DNA of 64,000 bases. It comes from Roseiarcus sp963836695. GTDB lineage: Bacteria; Pseudomonadota; Alphaproteobacteria; Rhizobiales; Beijerinckiaceae. Position numbers and translations under genes: made by a program. Shown here in pieces: positions 9,193 to 18,011 of this stretch. Location of the stretch: assembly GCA_963836695.1 (NCBI GenBank), contig CAWIKX010000040.1, positions 310,001 to 374,000 on the forward strand. Direction: 5' to 3'. The notes under the pieces are model-generated. The model had not been told where the DNA came from, did not search any database, and saw nothing but the letters and a program-made list of their open reading frames with translations. The first letter of the stretch is position 1; each line of letters begins with the position of its first letter.

Positions 9193-9777
9193 TTGCGCGT
9201 TCTTGTCGTCTTCGCCCATCCGCTGGAAACGAGTTTCGTTTCCGCGTTGCACGCGCGCGTTGTCGAGATTCTGTGCTCGGGCGGGCATATCGTTGACGAT
9301 CTGGACCTCTATGCGGAGAAGTTCAATCCTGTCATGTCGCGAGAGGGGCTTCTCCGCTACGTCGATACGAGCGTGAACACTCGCGAAGTCGAAGACTACG
9401 TCCAGCGCCTCCGGGAGGCCGAAGCGCTCGTCCTCGTGTTTCCCGTCTGGTTCGACGGCCTGCCCGCGATCATGCAAGGCTACTTCCAACGCGTGTTTCT
9501 ACCTGGCGTCGCGATCCGTATCGACGAGGCAGGGCTGTTCCATCCCAATCTTCGTCACATCAAGCGGATGGCCGCCGTCAGCGCCTACGGGGAAGGCGAG
9601 CACGACGTCTCGGCGAAAGGCGATCCGCCGTTGCGGTTCGTGCGCGACAACATCGGCGCGCTGATCGATCCGAAAGGCCGCTTCGAGTATCTCGCTCTCT
9701 ATGATATGAACTTTAGCGCTGCGCAGAGGCGTGCGGCATTCATGCAGCGGGTGGTCCGCGCCTTCGAAAGCTGGTGA
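9193..9777 (+). CDS. NAD(P)H dehydrogenase (quinone)/flavodoxin-like reductase
   Basis: A 194-residue cytoplasmic flavoprotein of the NQO/MdaB/KefF-like fold (Flavodoxin_2), expected to bind FMN or FAD and reduce quinones or similar acceptors with NAD(P)H. Visible are the first strand RVLVVFAHPLETSF, ALVLVFPVWFDGLPAIMQGYFQRVFLPG (the highly conserved flavin-contact region) and AVSAYGEGEHD. The start chosen is the TTG at 9193: it follows GGAG by six bases and places the strand at residue 2. It begins one base after the MFS stop, suggesting coexpression with the transporter, perhaps to modify the exported compound. Confidence 0.82.
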   Translation: MRVLVVFAHPLETSFVSALHARVVEILCSGGHIVDDLDLYAEKFNPVMSREGLLRYVDTSVNTREVEDYVQRLREAEALVLVFPVWFDGLPAIMQGYFQRVFLPGVAIRIDEAGLFHPNLRHIKRMAAVSAYGEGEHDVSAKGDPPLRFVRDNIGALIDPKGRFEYLALYDMNFSAAQRRAAFMQRVVRAFESW

Positions 9778-9875
9778 GCGAGCCCAGCAGATCGATCCAA
9801 AGCCATTGCGAGGAGAGCGACCAAGCAGCCCAGGGCACCCCACGTTCTCAAGGATCGCAGTTCGGCAGGTCTCGC

Positions 9876-10703
9876 CTAAAAGCTATATTTGGCCCCGGCG
9901 AAAGGTCCGTACATCCACGACTGATAACGATAGTCGCGGAGGGGTCCGTCGTCGTCGCGAAAGTAGGTGTAGAGGACTCGGTAGCCTACCGTCGTCGAGA
10001 ACGATGGCGTCCAATTGTAGCCAACCGACCCAAGCACCTGACCGGTCGCGCTGTTGCTCAGGCCGCCCATATCGGCGAGGAAGTTGATGAAATATTTGTC
10101 GTTGATCGCGTAGTGCGCCGCGAGACCGGCCACGGGATCAGCCCAATTCTTCGTAATGGCGAAGCCTGCGGATGGGAAACCGCTCACCGGAAACGACAGA
10201 TCGAGCGCGGTGCGGCTATAGAAATAGCGAACCCCGGCGGTGCCGTAGAGCTGCAAATTCGGCGGACCGACCGGGATCCGTAAGCCGCCGAACGCGGTGA
10301 AGATTCCCTGCGTCAGCGTGAGGTTCCCGTGGTCTCCGAAGAGCGCGCTCGTCGGATCCCTGAAATTCGATCCCCCTCCGATGCGCGACAGGATAACATC
10401 GATGCCCGCAATGAAGGTGTCGTTGCGGGCGACGAATGAGGTCATCAACCCGCCTTGGAAATGTTGGAGGATCTTCAGGAAATTAATGAAGAAGGGCGAG
10501 GTTGGAAACGGTCCCACACCCGCTTGGCCTGCCAGATCCGTTCCCCAGCCGTAGCCGGTGATCTCGTAATGCCAAGTGGACGGCAAGACCGGAGCGACGA
10601 TTTCCTGTGAAGCGGGCTTCGTTGTTGGAAGGTCGGCTGCATGCGCCACCGGCGTTGCGCATAGTCCGGCAAAGACGACCAGCGCCGCCAGATATGTCCG
10701 CAT
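9876..10703 (-). CDS. Outer-membrane beta-barrel protein
   Basis: A 275-residue exported protein. A clear signal peptide (MRTYLAALVVFAGLCATPVAHA) is followed by a mature chain of alternating hydrophobic and polar residues with many aromatic and Gly positions, and it ends in Phe (GPFAGAKYSF), the usual signal for outer-membrane assembly. Segments such as LQLYGTAGVRYFYSR and TTVGYRVLYTYFRDD look like barrel strands ending in Arg/Tyr girdles. No specific family was recognised. The neighbours (a flavodoxin-fold reductase on the other strand, a small secreted protein upstream on the same strand) give no functional hint. Confidence 0.65.
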   Translation of the reverse strand: MRTYLAALVVFAGLCATPVAHAADLPTTKPASQEIVAPVLPSTWHYEITGYGWGTDLAGQAGVGPFPTSPFFINFLKILQHFQGGLMTSFVARNDTFIAGIDVILSRIGGGSNFRDPTSALFGDHGNLTLTQGIFTAFGGLRIPVGPPNLQLYGTAGVRYFYSRTALDLSFPVSGFPSAGFAITKNWADPVAGLAAHYAINDKYFINFLADMGGLSNSATGQVLGSVGYNWTPSFSTTVGYRVLYTYFRDDDGPLRDYRYQSWMYGPFAGAKYSF

Positions 10704-10893
10704 TTTCTCTCGCCCCGATCCCCGCGATCGGTCGCTATACTAGCGTACCTTTGAAGGCCTCGGCGCGCGTACGCTCCGATTCGACCGCCTTTGATTCCAT
10801 AGAAGGGAACGGTAACCCCCGCAATAGCGGGCCAAAAGGACCGCTGACTTAGGCGTGCGATAGCTCTTGACGGTGCGCCGCCACGGAAACGCG

Positions 10894-11343
10894 CTAGATC
10901 GCGTCTCCAGCCGCTGCGTTCTCGCCTTTGGCCACTTGGCTCAACATCGACAAAACGAAATCGGGCGCGAGGAATCGCGCGCAGGTTTCCCCGCCAGAGA
11001 CGATGGCAATCATGGATCGTCCATCGGCGGTCGCCAAGACCGCTCTATCGCCAGGCGGAAGTTGCCGAGAGATAGGCGGAATGGCTATGTAAAGCGCACG
11101 GACGAACTGGAACTGCGCAGGCGTGAGCTTGGTCAAATGAGACACCGAGCCGATCTTGGAGACCGAAACGCATTGCGGCGCCTGAGAGCTCAGCCACTCG
11201 GAAAAAACGCCCGCGTCCTGGCTGTACTCGGGGGTAGTGGTCACAAGCTGCGCGGTTTGAATGGGCCTCGTTTGAGCGTTCATGCCAAATCCGCTCAAAC
11301 CCGCTAAGCCGGCAGCCGTCAGGGCGAGGAACGCGTTGTTCAT
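10894..11343 (-). CDS. Small secreted protein of unknown function
   Basis: A 149-residue protein with an N-terminal export-type segment (MNNAFLALTAAGLAGLSGFGMNA). The mature part contains two Cys residues (APQCVS and GETCARF) that could form a disulphide, and a central hydrophobic stretch FVRALYIAIPPISRQLPPGDRAV. No known domain was recognised. An RBS-like AGGAGG lies directly upstream of the ATG on the minus strand. It lies about 190 bases upstream of the barrel protein on the same strand and could share its transcript, but no terminator or promoter was identified between them. Confidence 0.55.
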   Translation of the reverse strand: MNNAFLALTAAGLAGLSGFGMNAQTRPIQTAQLVTTTPEYSQDAGVFSEWLSSQAPQCVSVSKIGSVSHLTKLTPAQFQFVRALYIAIPPISRQLPPGDRAVLATADGRSMIAIVSGGETCARFLAPDFVLSMLSQVAKGENAAAGDAI

Positions 11344-11759
11344 GACATCCTCCTGTTTCCCGCCGGCGCCTCAAGGCATAGATTTGGCGAACGTCGATCA
11401 GTGATGCGCTCTCACCGCTGGCCTTCGGACCTGCCCGCGGGGACAAGTTTGAAGTCTCAAACGTGGACGGACATGATTAGTTCCGCGTTTGACGACTTCC
11501 TGAGAACGCGACTGACAGCGCGGCCGCTGATGCTACGAAAACAGTTTCTCATATTCCGCTGTTGCTCACCTCTTCGCTCGCGCTCACAAGCGACGCGTAA
11601 AATCGTCCAAAATGGACCCGGGCGGCGCCATACCTGTCGACGACGGCGGAGCATTTAAAACCCGAACTCGAATGGCGCGCCAATAGAGGTCATGACCGTG
11701 CATCGGAATTGGTGCTAGAGGTCGGAGATCGCCCATTCAGTCGCGGCATTGGAGTCGGC
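11344..11759. other. Intergenic region without a supported gene
   Basis: About 415 bases between divergent genes. Short open frames exist on both strands but none shows a domain, a good ribosome site or coding-like composition. Promoters for the flanking genes should lie here but no clear boxes were seen. Confidence 0.4.
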
Positions 11760-12333
11760 ATGCTTCCTCGCGTCTACCTCGTCCGCCACGGCGAAACCGA
11801 ATGGAGCCTAAGCGGTCAGCATACGGGTCGCACCGATATTCCTCTCACCGACGAGGGCGAGCGCAAAGCCCGGGGGCTCCGCGAGCGCCTCAAGGGGCTC
11901 AAGTTTGACAGGGTTTTCACGAGCCCCCTTCAGCGGGCTGCTCGCACCTGCCAACTCGCCGGCTTCGGTGACCACGCCAAGCTCGATTCCGACCTCCTCG
12001 AATGGAATTACGGCGACTACGAGGGACGCAAGAGCAGCGAAATTCTGAGTCGAACGGCCCGGCTGGCTCCTGTTTCGCGACGGGTGCCCGAGTGGCGAGC
12101 AGCCGGCCGATGTCGGCGCCCGCGCCGATCGTGTCATCAGCCGCCTTCGCGCGGCAGACGATCAAGCCATCGTGTTTTCCAGCGGGCATATCCTCAGGGT
12201 GTTGGGGGCCCGTTGGCTCGGCCTTGCGCCGTCGGAAGGGCGCCTCTTCATGCTAGGCACGGCAAGCGTCAGCATCCTCGGCTACGAACACGACAAAAGC
12301 GAGCCGGTGCTCTCGTTGTGGAACTCGGCCTGA
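11760..12333 (+). pseudogene. Histidine phosphatase family protein (phosphoglycerate-mutase-like), frameshifted as read
   Basis: The N-terminal 97 codons encode a branch of the histidine phosphatase superfamily: LVRHGETEW carries the phospho-accepting His, followed by FTSPLQRAARTCQLAG and LEWNYGDYEGRK. The frame then shifts by one base between 12045 and 12052. The continuation in the next frame (ERPGWLLFRDGCPSGEQ, then FSSGHILRVLGARWLGL with the second catalytic His, ending VLSLWNSA at 12333) completes a normal protein of about 190 residues. One extra base explains everything. The window of the shift contains a GAGTC. The start ATG at 11760 has GGAG five bases upstream. The gene is probably intact in the organism. 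Confidence 0.82.
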
Positions 12334-12721
12334 AACCGATCCGCCGACGGACGGCAGACATTCGTCGCAAGCGACAATTCATTGCTGAAAATCGGAATCA
12401 AGGCTAAGCTCCGCACCTATGAACCTTCCTGCGTTTCCACTTTGCTTCGGCCGGAGTTTCCTCTGTCTGTCGGTTCACCAGGGGCCGAGGGGCCTAGAAA
12501 AACTTTTTGGCGATTTTCCCGTGTAACCCGTTGATAAGTCTCGATTCGGACGAGAGAATCCAAGGAAATCCAAGGAAATCTAATAGCTTTGCACGTGGCC
12601 TTTCATGGCAATCCGCCCTTCCGCCAAGAAAACCCAAATTGATCGGCCGGGCAAGATCGCTGCCGCGAGGATACCCCCGCGCGTCCAACATAAATATACA
12701 TACATGTATAGCAGATAGCAC
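12334..12721. repeat. AT-richer intergenic region with a short tandem repeat
   Basis: About 390 bases of lower GC than the surroundings. It contains a 10-base unit, caaggaaatc, repeated in tandem at 12561-12570 and 12571-12580 and preceded by a near copy, and a perfect palindrome ATACATGTAT at 12700-12709 just before the end of the outer-membrane factor gene. Overlapping open frames of 72-75 codons exist on both strands but lack supporting features. It may be a remnant of transferred DNA; that is inference. Confidence 0.35.
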
Positions 12722-14266
12722 TTAGTGCGGCGGAATCGCTGAGGTCTCCGCCGTTACGTCCGGCAGCGTCGACTGGCTCCAGCCTCCGCCCAGCGCGACG
12801 ATGAGATTGACCGCGTCGGCCTGGAGCTGGCCTTGGGTCGACAGCAACGACTCTTCAGCGCTCAACTGTTGGGTCTCGGCGGTGACGACGGCGGTGAAAG
12901 CCTGAGTTCCCGCTTTGTATTCGTTGAGGGTGATCTGTGTCGCTTGCCGAGAGATCCGCACATCCTCAGCCTGCACTTTGACCTCGCGAGACAGGATACG
13001 GATGCCTGAGAGCGCGTCCTCCACTTGCTGGATCGCCGTCAATACGGTCTGGCGATATGAAGCAACATCGGCTTGATAAGTCTGGCGAGCCGCTTCGACC
13101 TGCGCGGTGGTCAGGCCGCCATTGAACAAAGGTTGAGCCAGCGAAGCCCCGAATGACCAGACAGGGTTGCTTGGGCCGAACTGGGTTGCGAACGGATTGC
13201 CGGAATAACCGAAGAGACCAGACAGCGACACGGCCGGAAAGTACCCGGCGAACTCGACGCCGATCTGCGCGTTGGCCCCGCGCATGGCCTCCTCCGCCGC
13301 CGCCACATCCGGCCGTCGCTCCAGCAGCGATGACGGCAGGCCTACGGGAACCGGGGGAACGCGGGTGGCGAGGCTTCCATGCGGGATCGACAGACCGGCG
13401 GGAGGACGGCCCATCAAAACCGCGATTGCATGTTCGCTTTGGGCGCGCGACACGCCAGCAGCGATGAATGCAGCCTGGGCGTTGAGCAGTTGAGCCTGAG
13501 CCGTGATTACGTCGGACTTGGCCGCGGTTCCGGCGTTGTACTGGTTTTGTGTGATCGTGACCGAGCGCTTGTAATCTTCGATCGTACTTGCAAGCAGGTT
13601 CTCGAGCGAATCCGCCTGTCGTAGAGTGACATAGGCGAGCCCGAGCGCCGATTGCGCCGCGAGCAATGCGTTTGCGAGAATGGCGGCATTCGTCTCCGCG
13701 CCGGCTTTCTGCGCTTCGATCTCGCGCCGGACTTGGCCCCAGACGTCGAGCGTCCATGTCCCGGTGGCCTCCGCAGTCAGATTTGTGCCGCCAGGCAAGC
13801 CGCGAGTCGCCGAGCCCGTACCGCCGATAGTCGGAAAGAGCCCGGCGCGCGCCTCGTTGATCAGGGCGAGGGCTTGGCGATAATTGGCCTCATCCGCCTT
13901 GATCGTCTGGTTGGACACCGCGACGACCCGCATGAGCTGGTCAAGTTCAGAATCGCGAAAAGCAGACCACCACTCGCCCTTCGGCTCGTTAGCGCGGGGC
14001 GTCGCGATCTTCCAACCCTTGATCTCCTTGAACTGCGGCGAGACGACCGCAGCGGGCCGCTCGAAGTTGGGGCCGACCGGGGCACATCCAGGGCACGCAA
14101 CCGAGGCGACGAGCGGCGCCGCCCGCGCGAGGATCGGAAGCTTAACAGCAAGTCTGCGCGCCTGCTCTCCGACGGACCAGAGGTGCGCGACGAAAGCATG
14201 GCCTGATCGGGGCTCGCCCGTGCTTGTTCTCGCTCCCGTGACACGGGCCAAGTCGTAAGGGCTCAA
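12722..14266 (-). CDS. RND efflux system outer-membrane lipoprotein (NodT/OprM family)
   Basis: Outer-membrane factor that would form the trimeric exit duct of a tripartite efflux pump. After an unusually long N-terminus there is a lipoprotein-type signal (PLVASVACPGC, with Cys as the lipid anchor) followed by the family hallmark APVGPNFERP. Two OEP repeats follow, with WWSAFRDSELDQLM, the Gly-rich FPTIGGTGSATRG and LLERRPDVAAAEEAMRGANAQIGVEFAGYFP near the repeat boundary. The first 40 residues before the signal look unnatural, so the true start is probably internal, but no obvious start codon is available. No membrane-fusion or RND pump gene is adjacent, so it is an orphan component here. 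Confidence 0.88.
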   Translation of the reverse strand: MSPYDLARVTGARTSTGEPRSGHAFVAHLWSVGEQARRLAVKLPILARAAPLVASVACPGCAPVGPNFERPAAVVSPQFKEIKGWKIATPRANEPKGEWWSAFRDSELDQLMRVVAVSNQTIKADEANYRQALALINEARAGLFPTIGGTGSATRGLPGGTNLTAEATGTWTLDVWGQVRREIEAQKAGAETNAAILANALLAAQSALGLAYVTLRQADSLENLLASTIEDYKRSVTITQNQYNAGTAAKSDVITAQAQLLNAQAAFIAAGVSRAQSEHAIAVLMGRPPAGLSIPHGSLATRVPPVPVGLPSSLLERRPDVAAAEEAMRGANAQIGVEFAGYFPAVSLSGLFGYSGNPFATQFGPSNPVWSFGASLAQPLFNGGLTTAQVEAARQTYQADVASYRQTVLTAIQQVEDALSGIRILSREVKVQAEDVRISRQATQITLNEYKAGTQAFTAVVTAETQQLSAEESLLSTQGQLQADAVNLIVALGGGWSQSTLPDVTAETSAIPPH

Positions 14267-14451
14267 AGCGATAGCGAAGCTCCCCTCCCGGCCCGGCGCG
14301 CGGCCCGACCTCCTCTCCCCTGTTCTTTAGGCGCCATCCGGCTTCCCTGCGCAAGTCCCGGCTCAGAACGATCACGCACACGTGTCGCCGCTTCATGCAG
14401 CGGACAGCGACCGGACGAAAAGGGTTGCGACCTGAAACCGAGGCGCCGGGT

Positions 14452-15024
14452 TCATCCCGTTTGCCGCGATCGGTGAGCGCTCCACCAAATGAGCAACCCA
14501 AGCACGATTAGCACCGCGCCAACGAGAAATATGAACAGCCCGGCGTCGTCAAACCAAGCGACAAAGGGCACCGCAAGCGCAAGAAAAGCGCCAGCGACGC
14601 AAAGTTTCCAGGTCCTCAAATCTAGTCCGGATATAAAAACCCCGAGCGCGAGGAGCGTCAATAAAATGCTTCCCAACGCGTCGTGTGTGACCAGACCGTC
14701 CGCATTGCTCACGTGGATGAGATACATTGCGACGAGGACCGCCGCCCATTGGCCGAACTGAATCGCCACCATTTCGAACCGCCCGCGACCCTGCGGCAAA
14801 TGGACCCAACCTGCGGAGATACACAGAAGCGCGGCAATCGGTGTCATGGTGACCCAGTAGGCCGCGACAGACATGCCCAGCATGTTGGTCCAAGATACAC
14901 CAACAATCCCGATGACGACGATTACAAAATACGGAAGTTCAGCGAGCAGGCTGATCCATTTTTTTATGCCGCGACGATGGGGCTCGGCGAGGCCGCCGCG
15001 GGACGTCGAACTTACATCCGCCAT
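14452..15024 (-). CDS. Multi-pass membrane protein of unknown function
   Basis: A 190-residue protein with a charged cytoplasmic N-terminus (about 23 residues) and five to six hydrophobic segments: LPYFVIVVIGIVGVSW, WVTMTPIAALLCISAGW, FGQWAAVLVAMYLIHV, ILLTLLALGVFISGL, LCVAGAFLALAVPFVAWF and LFIFLVGAVLIVLGLLIWW. No catalytic or binding motif is visible and I do not recognise the family. It lies between the orphan outer-membrane factor and a methyltransferase, all on the minus strand, with gaps of 100-185 bases. Confidence 0.55.
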   Translation of the reverse strand: MADVSSTSRGGLAEPHRRGIKKWISLLAELPYFVIVVIGIVGVSWTNMLGMSVAAYWVTMTPIAALLCISAGWVHLPQGRGRFEMVAIQFGQWAAVLVAMYLIHVSNADGLVTHDALGSILLTLLALGVFISGLDLRTWKLCVAGAFLALAVPFVAWFDDAGLFIFLVGAVLIVLGLLIWWSAHRSRQTG

Positions 15025-15124
15025 TGCTTGCGTCCAGTCGCGCTTGCGCGTGGAAACGCGCGCCTGAAACCACTTCTATCATGGGCGCCAACGGCGGCGC
15101 TAACCGCCGATCGCACCCCGCCTG

Positions 15125-15859
15125 TTAGTTGCGCGCGCCGACGATCGCCCGCCAAAAGCCGCTATAGGCTAGCTCAAAGCCGACGATCTGATAGTCGAGG
15201 TCGATCGAATCCATCACCTCATAGGCCGAATTATTGCAGATCGAGAAGATGATCAGTCCGTCCTTCGATACGTGGCGACGAGCCTGGCGCAGGTAGGATT
15301 CCGTGATTCTTCCTTGCGGATCGCAGAGACTATAGCGCTCGATGTCATTCTCAGGATTCTTGTCGACCAACGGCGTGTTGAAAACGATAAGGTCGAAATC
15401 CTTCTCGTCAATTTTTTCAAACAGATCGGACTGAAAGGCCGTCAATGTGACGTTGTTAAGTTTCGCGTTTGCAATCGTCGCCTCAACAGCGATCGGCGAG
15501 ATGTCGGTCGCAACCGTTCTCGACTTCCAGTTGGCCGCCACATAAAGCGAGATGATGCCGCAGCCGCAACCGATTTCAAGCGTCTTGGCGATTAGATCCT
15601 GATTCATCGCCTTGATATTGCGGATGAAAAACTCGGAGCTTGAATCAGGGAGCGGGTGGTAAACACCGGCCGGAACATCAACCACGAGCCCATCGGCGAA
15701 AATTCGCTCGGGAACCGCCTGGCGGCGAACAAGGGCTTCATGCGCGGCCGCAATATCGAACGCCGCAGTACTGACTAGATTGAAAATTCCGAGCTTGCGA
15801 AGAACAGAGGCGCGGCGCGGCGCAATGCGCCGCTCCGCGTTAAGGTACTCGATATTCAT
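15125..15859 (-). CDS. Class I SAM-dependent methyltransferase (MTS, RsmC/PrmC-like)
   Basis: A 244-residue cytoplasmic enzyme. Motif I is KTLEIGCGCGIISLYVAAN, a complete SAM-binding loop, then TVATDISPIAVEATIANAKLNNV (acidic residue for the ribose, and the helix typical of the small methyltransferase domain). The catalytic-loop position has FNTPLV instead of the NPPY seen in PrmC and N6-adenine enzymes, so the target amine and substrate are probably different. The N-terminus (about 70 residues) is a substrate-recognition region without a recognised domain. Lone gene with no operon partner. Confidence 0.72.
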   Translation of the reverse strand: MNIEYLNAERRIAPRRASVLRKLGIFNLVSTAAFDIAAAHEALVRRQAVPERIFADGLVVDVPAGVYHPLPDSSSEFFIRNIKAMNQDLIAKTLEIGCGCGIISLYVAANWKSRTVATDISPIAVEATIANAKLNNVTLTAFQSDLFEKIDEKDFDLIVFNTPLVDKNPENDIERYSLCDPQGRITESYLRQARRHVSKDGLIIFSICNNSAYEVMDSIDLDYQIVGFELAYSGFWRAIVGARN

Positions 15860-15966
15860 GTGACCCCGCCTCCATTTATCGGCGCAGACTCGTTCTGTTC
15901 GGCGGCTCGGCAGATAGGAACCGCTTACGCCGGCTTTAGATGTTCGGGCAATTTATCTGATTTATA

Positions 15967-16753
15967 TCAGGTTTCCCGTCCACGCTCGCTGTCATGCCAA
16001 TCACGCAACAACCAATGTGACAGCGCAGTCAGCAGCAGATGAATTGTGATCCCCGCCACCGAAATCAAGAGCAGTGCGGCAAACATGCGGGGAATATTCA
16101 GCCGGAACCCAGAACTCGACAATGCGATAGGCAAGCCCTGACCCCTGCCCGGCTGAACCCGCAGCGATCTCAGCGACGATCGCGCCGATCAGTGCAAGTC
16201 CGCCGCTAATGCGAAGGCCGGCAAGGAAATATGGCAAAGCCGAGGGCAACCTGAGCAACATGAACTGCTGCATGCGCGAGGCGCGATACATCTGGAACAA
16301 GTCGACCAGATTGTGGTCCGCCGAGGATAGCCCGAGCGTGGTGTTGGCCAGCAGCGGAAAGAACGCCACCAGAAAGGCACACACCAGAACGGCGATTCCT
16401 GGCGTAAGGTAAATCAGCAGGAGGGGGGCGATGGCGACGATTGGCGTCACCTGCATGGCCACGGCGAATGGATAGAACGCACGCTCGACAAGTCGCGACT
16501 GCGCGAAAAGAATTGCCAGCCCGACACTCCCGATGACCGCAATCCCGAGCGCCTTGAGCGTAATCGACAGTGTTACCCAAAGCGACGCCGATAGCACCGG
16601 CCAATCGGTGATGAGGGTGGAGATGATCAGACTTGGCGCGGGCAAAAGATAGGTAGGGACCGCGAAGTACCGGACTAGCCCCTCCCAAGCGAACAGCCCC
16701 AAGCTCAGCGTGATAGCCGGTACCGCATAGCCGACGAAGTCATCGCGATTCAC
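15967..16753 (-). CDS. ABC transporter permease (nitrate/sulfonate/taurine type), frameshifted near its end as read
   Basis: Inner-membrane permease of the SsuC/TauC/ThiX class. The main frame gives helices and the coupling-loop segment LVDLFQMYRASRMQQFMLLRLPSALPYFLAGLRIS with the EAA-type pattern. After GLAYRIVE the frame turns to nonsense; in the next frame the family ending SGFRLNIPRMFAALLLISVAG... LSHWLLRDW continues to a stop at 15967, for a 261-residue protein. One extra base inside GAACTC at 16112-16117 (GAGTTC on the coding strand) explains the break; removing it restores GAGTC. Its start overlaps the ATPase stop by four bases (ATGA), so the two genes are coupled. Substrate is inferred to be a nucleobase-like compound from the wider neighbourhood. 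Confidence 0.82.
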
Positions 16754-17586
16754 AGTGCTGGCGCCTGGGCCTTAAACATCTTGGACGGCCGATCGCCCAT
16801 TGCAAGATGAAGCGCTTCCGAGGTCTGGACGCAGGTGTCGGAGTACGCCTTGCAGAGCCGAAACCCCTCCTGCCGTGAGGCAGTGGGCGCTTCAACATTG
16901 ATCTCGGCTACAGCGCGACCTGGTCGCGCCGCCATCACGACGATACGGTCGGAAAGATACACGCTTTCGAACACCGAATGGGTCACAAACACCACCGTTG
17001 CCCCAAGCGACGAGCGAAGCGCAGCCAGATCGTCATTCAGCTTGAGGCGCGTTATTTCATCCAGCGCGGCGAACGGCTCGTCCATCAGCAGGACTGTCGG
17101 CCGTGTCACCAGGGCGCGGGCGATCGACACTCGCATCTTCATGCCGCCTGATAACTGGCGCGGATACGCCTTGGCGAAACCAGCCAGTCCCACTTGCTCG
17201 AGGGCCTCTTCGACCCGCGGCCGCGCCTTCTCTTTGGATACGCCGGCAAGGCGCAAAGGCAACCATACGTTAGTGAAGACGTCCGACCACGGAGTCAGCG
17301 TCGGCTCCTGAAACACGAAACCCAGTTCAGGGCATTTCGTCAGCCACACGATCTCGCCCTGCGTCGGTCCAGTAAGGCCCGCCAGCAATCGCAAAACCGT
17401 CGACTTCCCGCAGCCCGATGGCCCCAGTAGAGACAGGAATTCGCCCGCCCGAATGTCGAGATCGAGGCCTTCCAGGGCCGTGACTTGATTGGCGAAGACC
17501 TTATGCACCCCCCGCAAGGTCACGAGCGGCGGTGCAGTCACAGGGACCGCCGCCGCTTTTGTCGTAAGAGTTGCGATCTTGTTCAT
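16750..17586 (-). CDS. ABC transporter ATP-binding protein (nitrate/sulfonate/taurine type)
   Basis: A 278-residue ATPase of the SsuB/TauB/ThiZ class. Walker A is GPSGCGKST, the Q-loop lies in ELGFVFQEPTLTPW, the signature is LSGGMKMRVSIARAL, Walker B VLLMDEPFAALDE and the switch His VFVTHSVFE. It energises the permease encoded immediately downstream (four-base overlap). The cognate binding protein is probably the NMT1-like gene at 19361-20359, separated by two plus-strand genes. A strong promoter-like sequence lies about 180 bases upstream, leaving a long leader. Confidence 0.88.
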   Translation of the reverse strand: MNKIATLTTKAAAVPVTAPPLVTLRGVHKVFANQVTALEGLDLDIRAGEFLSLLGPSGCGKSTVLRLLAGLTGPTQGEIVWLTKCPELGFVFQEPTLTPWSDVFTNVWLPLRLAGVSKEKARPRVEEALEQVGLAGFAKAYPRQLSGGMKMRVSIARALVTRPTVLLMDEPFAALDEITRLKLNDDLAALRSSLGATVVFVTHSVFESVYLSDRIVVMAARPGRAVAEINVEAPTASRQEGFRLCKAYSDTCVQTSEALHLAMGDRPSKMFKAQAPAL

Positions 17587-17801
17587 GATGCGAACCCGTC
17601 ATTCCGCCGCGTCCATTCAGGCCGCGACATCCTCCCGCTGTGGTGCAAATCGCATGCCGTCAGCTTCTTCCTACCGCAAGACTCCAGCGTTGTTTTTGAT
17701 CGTCGGCATGCGCTCCCCCTTGCCAAGACGCACCTTCGCGCTTCGTCGCTCAATGCGTCTGAAGCATGAACATTATAGACCTCGCCTTTCCGGTCAAACA
17801 A
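17587..17801 (-). promoter_or_regulatory. Promoter and long structured leader upstream of the ABC ATPase
   Basis: On the minus strand a perfect TATAAT (-10, forward 17772-17777) lies 18 bases from TTGTTT (-35, forward 17796-17801). Transcription from here would give a leader of about 180 bases before the ATG at 17586. The leader contains a perfect 9-base inverted repeat, CGCATGCCG at 17651-17659 and CGGCATGCG at 17704-17712, separated by 44 bases, able to close a sizeable RNA stem. Transporters with NMT1/THI5-like binding proteins are known to be preceded in some proteobacteria by the NMT1-motif xanthine riboswitch; I could not confirm that consensus here. Confidence 0.4.
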
Positions 17802-18011
17802 CAGCTAATGCGAGAACAAGCTAAGTACAAGTGCACAGGATTTGCTGCATTGCGGCGCCAACGGCTGGCGAGTAGGCGGTCCTTCTTGACGCTGGATGGC
17901 GCAGCATGCCATTCGGCTCCATTATGGCGCACCGCTTGAGAAGCGCGTCAAAATCACGCGGCAAGTCAACGCAGGCGGTGTTATTTCGTTCCTTTGCTCC
18001 GGGTCCGATCC

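Noticed and set aside
11401..11658. An 85-codon plus-strand gene
   Set aside because: Arg/Ser-rich, no ribosome site, no recognisable structure; probably chance.
12494..12725. Small genes of 72-75 codons on both strands
   Set aside because: They overlap each other, have no domain or ribosome site support, and lie in an AT-rich repeat-bearing stretch.
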